Made by a program: the position numbers and the translations under genes. This document shows positions 52,841-60,984 of a stretch of 64,000 nt of DNA, piece by piece. Each line of letters starts with the position of its first letter. Position 1 is the stretch's first letter. The notes under the pieces are model-generated. The model searched no databases. It worked only from the letters and a program-made list of their open reading frames with translations, and had not been told where the DNA came from. Origin of the DNA: Bacilli bacterium (GTDB taxonomy: Bacteria > Bacillota_I > Bacilli_A > RF39 > UBA660); NCBI GenBank assembly GCA_900768345.1, contig CAAGCO010000008.1, forward strand, positions 87,626 through 151,625, read 5' to 3'.

Positions 52841-53950
52841 ATGAAAAAAGGTTTATTCTTAATTATAATAATAACTATAATTGCTGTATTAACAAAATTT
52901 TATATATCAAATTATAAAATAGAGTATAAAGTAAACGGATACGATGTTAAAACAATTTATAAAGATAAAAGATTTTATTTTGAAATTAATAAAGATAAAA
53001 CATATAATTTTGATATATATTCTAAAAGAAAATTATCTAAAACTAAAATTAATAAAATAGAAGAACTAGATTTAACAAACTATTTTTGTATCATACCTTC
53101 TATTAAGGATATGGAAACTTATCCATTATGCTATGATAAAGAAACTGAAGAATATGTTGACTATAATCTTATAGATGATGAAATGTTAACTGATTATCAA
53201 TTTAAATCTAATTTAGACTCAAAACCAAAAAAAGACTTCGAGTATTATAATTTACTTAAGGATAATGAATATATGGCTCTATGGACTTATAAAGGCTATA
53301 TAATCATGAATGGTAAATCATATAAGAATGTAAATGTGTTTAAAAAAGATAGATACGACAATAGTCTTTCATATATCATAGATAATACAATATATATGCC
53401 AAATTATGATGAAGAACATGAATATTCAAAACTAATAAAATTAAATCTTGAAACATATAAAATAGATTCTATATCATTAGAAAAGAAAATAGATTTTGAT
53501 TCATATATAGTTGGTAATATAAAAAATAAATTATATATATTTGATAATAAAAATAGTGTGTTATATGAATTAAATCTAAAAAATAGTAAATTAACAGTAA
53601 TAGGAAACGCAGAAAAAGGATTTACTAAGTACAAAGATGGAGAATGGGTAACATGCAGTAAAACTGAGTATAAAATAAATAAATTTAAAATAGAAGATAC
53701 AAAAGGATCAAATTATACTTATAAAATAGATAATAATATTTTATTAAAACAAATAAATGAAAATAGTAATATTACAATTAAAATATCAAACAATATATCA
53801 AACATTATCTATGAGTATCAAGATGATATATATTATATTTTTGAAGATAATTTATATTTATATAACCCTTTAAAAGGAAATAACAAAGTATTTTATAATT
53901 ATGAACTAAACTTTAATAAGGATAATACAATTTTTATGTATAATAAATAG
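52841..53950 (+). CDS. Unrecognised exported beta-rich protein
   Basis: A 369-residue protein with one N-terminal membrane segment (MKKGLFLIIIITIIAVLTKF), most likely an anchor. The remainder is Tyr/Asp/Lys/Asn-rich, with repeated short strands such as NTIYMPNYDEE, NKLYIFDNKN and DDIYYIFEDN. These could be blades of a beta-propeller. No family recognised. The ATG at 52841 follows GGTGA with proper spacing; a GTG nine bases upstream overlaps that site. A TATAAT-like element (about 52817) lies upstream. Confidence 0.65.
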   Translation: MKKGLFLIIIITIIAVLTKFYISNYKIEYKVNGYDVKTIYKDKRFYFEINKDKTYNFDIYSKRKLSKTKINKIEELDLTNYFCIIPSIKDMETYPLCYDKETEEYVDYNLIDDEMLTDYQFKSNLDSKPKKDFEYYNLLKDNEYMALWTYKGYIIMNGKSYKNVNVFKKDRYDNSLSYIIDNTIYMPNYDEEHEYSKLIKLNLETYKIDSISLEKKIDFDSYIVGNIKNKLYIFDNKNSVLYELNLKNSKLTVIGNAEKGFTKYKDGEWVTCSKTEYKINKFKIEDTKGSNYTYKIDNNILLKQINENSNITIKISNNISNIIYEYQDDIYYIFEDNLYLYNPLKGNNKVFYNYELNFNKDNTIFMYNK

Positions 53951-53991
53951 CATTTACAAAAAGAAATCATATAATACACTAGGTGATTATT

Positions 53992-54321
53992 ATGATAGAT
54001 AAAAATAGTGATAAGAAACTAGAAAGTCCATTTTATACATTATATGAAATAAAAAAAGGTGATTCTTTATATAAGATTTCAAAAGAGTTCAATGTTAATA
54101 CAAAATTATTATCAGAATTAAATGGATTAAATTTAGATGATTACATATACCCTGGACAAACATTACTAATTCCTAAAAAAGATGTTAGTTATTATATAAC
54201 AAAAGATGGAGACACACTTTATAATGTTAGTAATATATTTGGTGTAAAAGAGTCAGATATTGTTAGTAACAATAAAACAATTTATTTATTGCCAGGACAA
54301 ATGATATATTATAAAAAATAG
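53992..54321 (+). CDS. Protein with two LysM domains
   Basis: A 109-residue protein made of two LysM domains (about residues 15-60 and 64-109). Each has the G-D-[ST]-L-Y pattern (KKGDSLYKISKEFNV and KDGDTLYNVSNIFGV) and ends in PGQ plus hydrophobic residues. LysM binds N-acetylglucosamine of peptidoglycan or of spore cortex. No signal peptide is visible, so it could be a cytoplasmic spore-coat-type protein (as SafA or similar) rather than a wall hydrolase. The ATG at 53992 follows AGGTGA. A GTG at 53983 is less likely. Confidence 0.85.
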   Translation: MIDKNSDKKLESPFYTLYEIKKGDSLYKISKEFNVNTKLLSELNGLNLDDYIYPGQTLLIPKKDVSYYITKDGDTLYNVSNIFGVKESDIVSNNKTIYLLPGQMIYYKK

Positions 54322-54345
54322 ACTAAGTATCTAGTCTTTTTTTTC
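54320..54345 (+). terminator. Terminator after the LysM gene
   Basis: AGACTA, loop AGTATC, TAGTCT and eight T. Confidence 0.9.
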
Positions 54346-54383
54346 TTATCATGATATAATTTTTATAGTAGGAGTTGGTTAGG

Positions 54384-55991
54384 GTGATAATAAAAAAACC
54401 TTATGCTTTTCTAATAAAAAAATTTAGATGGATACATGGCATTCTTTTTGCTATGCTGGTTTTTTTAGCGGTAAAATCAATAAATATTTACACATTTTTT
54501 AGTGATTATGCAACAAATCATTATTACGTAATGTCATCAATGCTAGCTTCAGAATACATAGACTTAACATTATTTGTAGTAACTATTCTAGCGGTACTGG
54601 TAAGTGCTTTAATATATTTCATTCTATCTTTAAAAAATAAAGATAGAAAAACTTATGTATTCTTATGTTTATATTATATTATTTTATTTGTTTATTTTAT
54701 TTACATGTTATCAATATTCCAAAACTTGCAAAGTAAAAGTTTAGGTATAGAAACAGTTAGAGCTATCAGAGATATAAGCGTTATAGTTTCACTACCACAA
54801 ATTGTATTCTTATTTATAATTTGTGGAAGAACGTTAGGATTTAATTTAAAACAATTTGATTTCAAAAAAGATTTAGAAGAAATGCAAATAGATACCAAAG
54901 ACTACGAAGAAGTAGAAGTAGAATTTGGCAAAAACAACTATAAAACAGCAAGATTTTTAAGAAAAACATTGAGATTAACAAAATACTTTATACTGGAAAA
55001 TAAATTTATTGTAACTGTTTTAGCATCAATAATAGTATTAGCGACTTCATTAGCAATTTTTGTAAATATAAAAATATATAATGTTAGTTATAATGAAAAC
55101 GTAGAAATACTTGCTAATAATGTTTATTACACTGTAATGTCTTCTTATGTAACAGATAAAGACATAAATGATAATGTAATAACAAAAGATAAAAAATATG
55201 TCTTAATAAAAATAAAAGCAAACAACAAAACAACAACTAATTATAATTTATATAGAGAAACATTTAGATTGGAATTAAATAATACGATGTTAATTCCAAC
55301 ATTTGGTCTAGATAACAAATTTATTGATGTCGGAAAAACTTATAGTCCTTTTGAAATTAAGAGTGGAGAGACAAAAGAATTTATAATAGTTTTTGAACTA
55401 GATAACAGTGTAAACCAATCAGAGTTTATATTAAAAATTAAAAACTATGATTACGGAAATTTTACTACTTTAGAATCTGAATACAAAGATATTAATATTG
55501 TTCCAAAATATATAGATCATGATGAAGATTATGGAAAATTATATTTACCAATAAGACTAAATCTTGAAGAAACAATGTTAGGTAAAACAAATATAGTATT
55601 AAACTCATATGAAATAGCTACTACATTTAAAGAAAAATACGAGTATTGCATAGAAGAAAATAATTGTATGATTAATACATATATAGTAAAGCCAATCTCT
55701 ACAGGAAAAGGAAATTTATCTGTATTAAAACTAAGAGGAACACTAGATTTAGATGAAGATTTATACATGAATAAGTATATAACTAACTTAGGAGATTTAT
55801 TAAGTTATTTTGGAAAAATAAGTTATAGATATAGAGGAAAATATAAAACAGCTTCAATTACTAAAATACCTACTAAATTAAAAACAGATGAATATTCTTA
55901 TGTTGAAGTGCCTTCTGAATTAGCAGAAGCAAATAAAATCGAAATAATTTTAACAATTAGGGGCATAAAATACACATTAGTGTTGAAATGA
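54384..55991 (+). CDS. Unrecognised polytopic membrane protein with extracytoplasmic domain
   Basis: A 535-residue protein with four N-terminal hydrophobic segments (about residues 17-35, 55-78, 86-110 and 130-148), a cytoplasmic charged loop, a fifth helix (about 208-228) and a roughly 300-residue beta-rich outer domain. The start is GTG at 54384, nine bases after TAGGAG; a TTG at 54375 abuts that site. In the outer domain, phrases such as EIKSGETKEFIIVFELDNSV look like an Ig-like or DUF4352-type fold, but no family is claimed. The tRNA-Cys promoter overlaps its last codons. Confidence 0.65.
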   Translation: MIIKKPYAFLIKKFRWIHGILFAMLVFLAVKSINIYTFFSDYATNHYYVMSSMLASEYIDLTLFVVTILAVLVSALIYFILSLKNKDRKTYVFLCLYYIILFVYFIYMLSIFQNLQSKSLGIETVRAIRDISVIVSLPQIVFLFIICGRTLGFNLKQFDFKKDLEEMQIDTKDYEEVEVEFGKNNYKTARFLRKTLRLTKYFILENKFIVTVLASIIVLATSLAIFVNIKIYNVSYNENVEILANNVYYTVMSSYVTDKDINDNVITKDKKYVLIKIKANNKTTTNYNLYRETFRLELNNTMLIPTFGLDNKFIDVGKTYSPFEIKSGETKEFIIVFELDNSVNQSEFILKIKNYDYGNFTTLESEYKDINIVPKYIDHDEDYGKLYLPIRLNLEETMLGKTNIVLNSYEIATTFKEKYEYCIEENNCMINTYIVKPISTGKGNLSVLKLRGTLDLDEDLYMNKYITNLGDLLSYFGKISYRYRGKYKTASITKIPTKLKTDEYSYVEVPSELAEANKIEIILTIRGIKYTLVLK

Positions 55992-56011
55992 TGCATATAA
56001 TTTGCTATAAT
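55983..56011 (+). promoter_or_regulatory. Promoter of tRNA-Cys
   Basis: TTGAAA (55983-55988), 17 bases, TATAAT (56006-56011). The -35 lies within the end of the preceding gene. Confidence 0.85.
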
Positions 56012-56022
56012 TATATGCACAT

Positions 56023-56096
56023 GGAGCCATAGCCAAGTGGTAAGGCACAGGTCTGCAACACCTCCATCGTCGGTTCAAATCCGACTGGCTCCTCCA
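56023..56096 (+). tRNA. trnC: tRNA-Cys (GCA)
   Basis: A 74-base cloverleaf including encoded CCA. The acceptor arms GGAGCCA and TGGCTCC pair fully, the D-loop reads AGCCAAGTGGTAAGGC, the anticodon GCA lies within CTGCAAC, and the T-arm is GTCGGTTCAAATCCGAC. The discriminator is U, as usual for tRNA-Cys. The anticodon stem has one C-C mismatch at its outer pair. No other tRNA is adjacent. Confidence 0.97.
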
Positions 56097-56108
56097 ATAT
56101 TATAAATT

Positions 56109-56137
56109 AACTCGGACGATAAAAGTTCGAGTTTTTA
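56109..56137 (+). terminator. Terminator after tRNA-Cys
   Basis: AACTCGGAC and GTTCGAGTT pair (one G-U) around GATAAAA, then TTTAATT. Confidence 0.8.
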
Positions 56138-56216
56138 ATTAAATAAAATGTGTAAAACATAATAAATATAATTCTTTTTTATTTATAAAAATGTTAAACT
56201 TATAATGGTGAATAAT

Positions 56217-56930
56217 ATGAAAATAGCAGTATTCTCGGATATACATGGAAATTATCAAGCATTAGAATCTATCATAAAAGATATAAAAGGAAAAAAGACA
56301 GATAAAACTATTTTTTTAGGAGATGCAGTTTCACTTGGACCTGATTCAAACAAATGCTTAGATTTACTATTTAAAGAAAAAGTAACATTTATTCTTGGGA
56401 ATCATGAACTTTATTGTACTAAAGGTGTTTCGATAGACCCAGATAGTAATATAAATAAAAAGAATCATAATTTATGGGTAACAAGTACTATCTCAAAACA
56501 AAATCTAAAAAAACTAAAAGATCAAGATTTATCATATGAACTTTCTATTAACAATAAAAAATATACATTTATACATTTTTTATTTGATAATAAAACAAAA
56601 TATCCATTTAAACATTTAAGTATTTTTAGAGATGACACATATAAAAAAGAAATGGATAAAATAGATAGTGACTATGTATTTTATGGACATGAACACGCTG
56701 GAAGAATAGACTTCATAAATGGAAAAGAATTCTATGGAATAGGTAGTAGTGGATGCAGAATGGATAATACTACATACTATTACATAATAGATACAAAGAA
56801 GAACAAAGTTAAAAAGATAAATCTTTATTACGATAGAAAGACATTCTTAAAAAGCATTAATAACAAAGACTATCCGAATATTGAAAATATAAAACAAACA
56901 TTTTTTGGAATCAAAAAAGAAGATGAGTAA
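56217..56930 (+). CDS. Metallophosphoesterase (YfcE/MJ0936-like)
   Basis: A 237-residue calcineurin-like phosphoesterase. Metal ligands are in FSDIHGNYQAL (residues 6-16), LGDAVSLGPDS (GD near 41), GNHELY (near 64) and YGHEHAGRID (near 160). It probably hydrolyses a phosphodiester, but the substrate is unknown. The ATG at 56217 after GGTGAAT is preferred to an ATG at 56205. A terminator overlaps its end, shared with the convergent redox operon. Confidence 0.88.
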   Translation: MKIAVFSDIHGNYQALESIIKDIKGKKTDKTIFLGDAVSLGPDSNKCLDLLFKEKVTFILGNHELYCTKGVSIDPDSNINKKNHNLWVTSTISKQNLKKLKDQDLSYELSINNKKYTFIHFLFDNKTKYPFKHLSIFRDDTYKKEMDKIDSDYVFYGHEHAGRIDFINGKEFYGIGSSGCRMDNTTYYYIIDTKKNKVKKINLYYDRKTFLKSINNKDYPNIENIKQTFFGIKKEDE

Positions 56931-56940
56931 TCTTCTTTTT
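56917..56940. terminator. Bidirectional terminator
   Basis: AAGAAGAT, loop GAGTA, ATCTTCTT, with A-rich left and T-rich right flanks, between two converging genes. Confidence 0.82.
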
Positions 56941-58228
56941 AGTTATCTATTTTTATTGTAATATCACTAGTAGGATAACTGCAGCATGGATGAATATAAT
57001 TAAATTTTATATCAGCTTTACGTCTATGTTCCATTCCATCTTTAACACGAATAGTTCCCCAAAGAAGTAAACTTCTACAATAACCACATTCTCCACATTT
57101 ACATTTACTTCTAACTCGTACATTACTTAATTCTAATGCAGACAATATAGTTTGATTTTCAAAACAGGTAACATTATATTCTTCATCATTTGAAAATACT
57201 TTTATATTATATTGAGTTGGAAGTTCAGTAGGTGTTTGTTCACTAACTTCAACTTCAGGTTCTTCTTTCAACTCTTTCTCATCATCTCGAACTTTTTTCT
57301 TCTTTTTCTTTTTAGGTTCTTCAACAACTATATCAACAACATTAGGAGTTTCAACAGTATCTGCTATATTTTCTTCTATAAGTGGACTACTTTCAAATCT
57401 CGTATCTTTAATATCCAAATTAAGAATAGAAAGTTCGTTCTTCATTTCAGTATAGAAATCTAAACTCCCACAAGCAAATACAGTAAAATTAGAAGTTACA
57501 AAGCTCTTGATCATATTAACTGTAATTCTATTTTTAGAATTGTTTTTATTTATAAAGATAACTCTAATATTGTTATAAGTATTGGAAAGCCTTTTTAGCT
57601 CATCTTTATATATAAACGAATTTTCATCATTTGCTTCATAGAAAATTGTTATATCCTTATCAATAGTTTTATCTTCAATACTTTTAGCAATAGATAAAAG
57701 AGGAGAAATTCCATATCCAGAAGCAAGACCAACTATTTGTTTTTTATCCCTTATACTAGAAGGAAAGAAATATCCAGAAGGTGATAAAGAATCAACAGTA
57801 TCACCAATATTTAATTTATCTAACATATAGTTAGAAACTAAACCATTTTTAATTCTTGTAACACTTATTCTATATACATTATTTAGTGCATCTTTTGGAG
57901 AACTAGATAATGAATAAGCACGTGATGCGAATTTATTATCAAATTGGAATTGTAGTGTTATATATTGACCAGGTCTAAATGTAGCTAAACTTCCACCATC
58001 AGCATTACAAAAATAAAATATTTTAATATCATCATTAACATCAACAATATTTTTCATCATTAATTTTTGATAAGAAGGGTGAATACTTTTAGCTATTCTA
58101 TCAACTATATATTCATTGTTAATAGGCGAAGATGAAGTTTTATTAATAATCTTTTCTCTATCTTCTTTCATTTTTTTAAATTTCTTAAAATCTTTATTAG
58201 GAAAAGATGATATTTTTATTGATTTCAT
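56939..58228 (-). CDS. Ferredoxin-reductase-like FAD protein with C-terminal 2Fe-2S domain
   Basis: A 429-residue protein. Residues about 40-280 form a ferredoxin-NADP reductase module: the FAD motif RAYSLSS (near 119), the Gly-rich NAD(P) motif GLASGYGISPLLS and the C-terminal FACGS (near 258). A Lys/Glu-rich linker follows (about 305-340). The C-terminal plant-type ferredoxin domain (about 345-429) has CKCGECGYC, that is C-x4-C-x2-C, and a further Cys pair HPCC. So electrons pass NAD(P)H-FAD-2Fe-2S. It is the second gene of a two-gene leftward operon, with a 4-base overlap to the CrtI-like gene. The partner is therefore likely that flavoprotein. Confidence 0.88.
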   Translation of the reverse strand: MKSIKISSFPNKDFKKFKKMKEDREKIINKTSSSPINNEYIVDRIAKSIHPSYQKLMMKNIVDVNDDIKIFYFCNADGGSLATFRPGQYITLQFQFDNKFASRAYSLSSSPKDALNNVYRISVTRIKNGLVSNYMLDKLNIGDTVDSLSPSGYFFPSSIRDKKQIVGLASGYGISPLLSIAKSIEDKTIDKDITIFYEANDENSFIYKDELKRLSNTYNNIRVIFINKNNSKNRITVNMIKSFVTSNFTVFACGSLDFYTEMKNELSILNLDIKDTRFESSPLIEENIADTVETPNVVDIVVEEPKKKKKKKVRDDEKELKEEPEVEVSEQTPTELPTQYNIKVFSNDEEYNVTCFENQTILSALELSNVRVRSKCKCGECGYCRSLLLWGTIRVKDGMEHRRKADIKFNYIHPCCSYPTSDITIKIDN

Positions 58229-59751
58229 ATTTCACCATCCATTTCTATATCTTTAAGTGTCATATTTGAAATTTCATATCCATTTAAGTATGTATTATCA
58301 TATCCATGTCCATAGTATGAATAAGAGCCACATAGTCTTAATCCTTTTATAACATTATCTTCATTTTTATTACTCATTCTTGACAAAGATGAATCAAAGT
58401 TATTCATTGTATAACCATAAATACAGCCATCAGGAGAGCTATTATATTTAGAATATGTAATTGGTGTAGATATTTCTATTTCTTCGATATTCTCTTTAAT
58501 ATTGACTCCTAAAGCAGTTTCTAATCTATTTATTAATTTATTTGCTATCTTTTCTTTAAAAGAATAATAAATTTCTTCATTTAATACTTTATCAAATGGA
58601 TTATCAAAATATAAAGCAGTTATAGTTAAAATAGCTGTTCCTTCTACTGAAGCATCACTAACAGCATTATTTAAACATGTAACAATAATAGTATTAGAGT
58701 CAATACTTTTCATTTTTTCACTCTCAATATTACTATCAAGATCGTTATAAACTAAATACATATAATTCTTAATTCCGAGTTCACTAGCACTTTTATTAAG
58801 ACCTAAGTAAACAGTAATAGCTTTAGCTCCAAGTTTTCTACTGTTAGTAAGTTTTAAAGCAAAAGTAGGAACATTATCAAGCATAGTAGAATAAACATTT
58901 AAAGGACTACTATTCACAATAACATGTTTTGATTTATAAATATTTCCTTTTTTAGTAGTTACTCCACAGACTTCATTATTTTCTACTAAGATTTTATTAA
59001 CAGTTTCATTGTAATATATCCTTCCACCATAACCAATTATTTTGCTCTCAATAGCATTAGATATTTCTTGACTTCTATTTTTAGGAACATATCCCTTCAT
59101 ATTAATATATTGATAGAAAAAATATATATACTGAGCAAAATTCATATTAATTGATGAAACACCAAAATATATCCAGTAAGACTTAATAATATCTTCAATC
59201 TTTTTAGGAAGTTTTAATTTCTTAAACACTTCATCTACTGAATATGAAGCAGTATTTACAAAGTTAGGATAATTACTTTTTAAATAATCATAATCATAGC
59301 CATTATTTTTAATGTATGAAACACCATTATAAACTTCTTTAGCTAGTTCAAAGAACTCTGATACTTTATCTTTTGAACCTTCTTCTATTTCTTCCATTTT
59401 TTTAATAAATTCATCTACACCAAATGGAATAACATATTCTTCTTTAGGATTATTAGTTTTAATTATTTTATATGCTTCAGGAAGTTCTACCCATTCAATA
59501 GATTCATTTAAATCAAATTTATCAAATAAACTACGAATATCTCCTTTGTTAGTTTCACTACCAAAATCATTTAATTCTCTTAGTGATGCTTCAAATTCAA
59601 ATCTTCCACGAACAAAACTAGTAGCTAGTCCACCAGGCATACTATTAGATTCTAAAATTAAAACATTTTTACCATTCTTAGCGATGTTTAAAGCAGCCAT
59701 TAAACCAGCATTTCCAGCACCAACTATAATTGAATCATATTCTTCGTTCAT
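58225..59751 (-). CDS. FAD-dependent oxidoreductase, phytoene-desaturase/CrtI-like
   Basis: A 508-residue flavoprotein. The N-terminal Rossmann motif is IIVGAGNAGLMAALNIA (about residues 8-24), followed by ILESNSMPGGLATSF, which is typical of CrtI, retinol saturase and related amine-oxidase-like enzymes. The C-terminus has the second FAD block GLRLCGSYSYYGHGY. CrtI-type proteins oxidise or isomerise C-C bonds of isoprenoids or fatty chains. No other carotenoid gene is near, so the substrate is unknown. The partner downstream (ferredoxin reductase) suggests reduction by NAD(P)H or electron delivery. The start ATG at 59751 follows AAGGAGT. Confidence 0.87.
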   Translation of the reverse strand: MNEEYDSIIVGAGNAGLMAALNIAKNGKNVLILESNSMPGGLATSFVRGRFEFEASLRELNDFGSETNKGDIRSLFDKFDLNESIEWVELPEAYKIIKTNNPKEEYVIPFGVDEFIKKMEEIEEGSKDKVSEFFELAKEVYNGVSYIKNNGYDYDYLKSNYPNFVNTASYSVDEVFKKLKLPKKIEDIIKSYWIYFGVSSINMNFAQYIYFFYQYINMKGYVPKNRSQEISNAIESKIIGYGGRIYYNETVNKILVENNEVCGVTTKKGNIYKSKHVIVNSSPLNVYSTMLDNVPTFALKLTNSRKLGAKAITVYLGLNKSASELGIKNYMYLVYNDLDSNIESEKMKSIDSNTIIVTCLNNAVSDASVEGTAILTITALYFDNPFDKVLNEEIYYSFKEKIANKLINRLETALGVNIKENIEEIEISTPITYSKYNSSPDGCIYGYTMNNFDSSLSRMSNKNEDNVIKGLRLCGSYSYYGHGYDNTYLNGYEISNMTLKDIEMDGEI

Positions 59752-59804
59752 ATCTACTCCTTATTATAATATAATTGTAGCAAATTTAACTAAATAAATA
59801 AATA

Positions 59805-59830
59805 AAAAAACTAACACTAAGTTAGTTTTT
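59805..59830 (-). terminator. Terminator after the CDF transporter
   Basis: AAAAACTAAC, loop ACTAA, GTTAGTTTTT. It overlaps the CDF stop. Confidence 0.82.
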
Positions 59831-60745
59831 ACAGTTACTAGAATCACATTTTTCATTGAAATATTCAACTTCTAAAGTAATATGATTTATTTTATCTTCT
59901 TTAAGTTTATTTTTAACATCATTCTTAGTTTTAATTATTTCTTCTTCATTTAGTATTTTATTTAAATGTATATGAGCAGTCATATAGTTATTAACTCCAT
60001 CCATAGACCATATATGTATATGATGAACATTATCTATATTTTCATTACTTTCTATATCTTTCTTTATTTCATCAATCTTAACGTTTTTAGGAACTTTCTC
60101 CATAAAAATGTTATATATATTTTTCATATATTTGTAAACTTGATATAAAATATAAACAGCTATTAATAATGATAAAATTGGATCTATAATAACTAAATCA
60201 AACACTTTAATACATATACTTCCAGTAAGAATGAATAACCAAATAACAGTATCTTCAATCATATGAGTGTTAATTTTTTTATCTTTATCTTTACTTCTCA
60301 TAATTTTAATAGTTGCATATAAATTGATTAAAAGACCAAATATACCGAATATTATCATCGCATCATAATTAACACTTAAAGGTTTAATTAATCTTGGGAC
60401 AACATTGTAAATAATAATAACACTACCTACAAGTAAAATGAAAGATGCTATTAAAGAACCTAACATAGTATATCTCAAATATCCATAAGAATATTCTTTA
60501 TTAGGAAGTTTCTTACTTTTCTTTTCAAATATATAATTTATACCAATTGTTATAGAATCCCCTAAATTATGAAGAGAATCTGAAATAATAGAAATACTGT
60601 TAGTTAAAATTCCACCAATTGCTTCTACAATAGAAAATGCTAAATTAAGTAAAAATGCAATCTTAATATTTTCTGGAGTTTTATTAATAAAATTTACTTT
60701 TTCATTAACAGTATTTTCTATTTCTTTTTTTATATCTTTTTTCAT
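59822..60745 (-). CDS. Cation diffusion facilitator (CzcD-like) metal exporter
   Basis: A 307-residue CDF-family transporter that exchanges Zn2+, Cd2+ or similar ions for protons. About six membrane helices are present. The transport site shows ISDSLHNLGD in helix 2 (about residues 54-63) and THMIEDTVIW (His-x3-Asp) in helix 5. The C-terminal cytoplasmic domain has VHHIHIWSMDG (about 240-250), typical of CzcD/ZntB-like dimers. It ends with a Cys pair, CDSSNC. The specific metal is not determinable. Confidence 0.93.
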   Translation of the reverse strand: MKKDIKKEIENTVNEKVNFINKTPENIKIAFLLNLAFSIVEAIGGILTNSISIISDSLHNLGDSITIGINYIFEKKSKKLPNKEYSYGYLRYTMLGSLIASFILLVGSVIIIYNVVPRLIKPLSVNYDAMIIFGIFGLLINLYATIKIMRSKDKDKKINTHMIEDTVIWLFILTGSICIKVFDLVIIDPILSLLIAVYILYQVYKYMKNIYNIFMEKVPKNVKIDEIKKDIESNENIDNVHHIHIWSMDGVNNYMTAHIHLNKILNEEEIIKTKNDVKNKLKEDKINHITLEVEYFNEKCDSSNCKN

Positions 60746-60800
60746 ATTTACACCTCTAACTAATTATAACATACCGTAGTTATCAAGTACATAAATAATA

Positions 60801-60829
60801 TTGAATGAAATATTAAATTTTAGTATAAT
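60801..60829 (+). promoter_or_regulatory. Promoter of the small ORF and LTA-synthase-like gene
   Basis: TTGAAT (60801-60806), 17 bases, TATAAT (60824-60829), followed by GGTGA at 60836 and ATG at 60846. Confidence 0.8.
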
Positions 60830-60845
60830 TATATTGGTGATTTAA

Positions 60846-60983
60846 ATGAAATTATTAGCACAAATTCTAAATATATCTGAAACAAGTTATGAAGTAGAAT
60901 TAACTATATTATTAATAGTTATGCTTTTAATAATATTATCTATAATATGTTTAACAATAATTAAGAAAGCAAAAGATAAGTAG
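60846..60983 (+). CDS. Small single-pass membrane protein (45 residues)
   Basis: A 45-residue protein opening MKLLAQILNISETSYEVELT, with one membrane helix (about residues 19-39, LTILLIVMLLIILSIICLTI) and a Lys-rich end (KKAKDK). It has a canonical promoter, GGTGA ribosome site and ATG, and stops one base before the LTA-synthase-like ATG, so the two are surely co-transcribed and perhaps coupled. I do not recognise it. It could modulate the enzyme downstream. Confidence 0.7.
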   Translation: MKLLAQILNISETSYEVELTILLIVMLLIILSIICLTIIKKAKDK

Positions 60984-60984
60984 T

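Noticed and set aside
55983..56096. Functional link between the lone tRNA-Cys and the nearby 29-Cys protein
   Set aside because: The genes are about 4 kb apart with several terminators between. Proximity alone is weak and probably coincidence.
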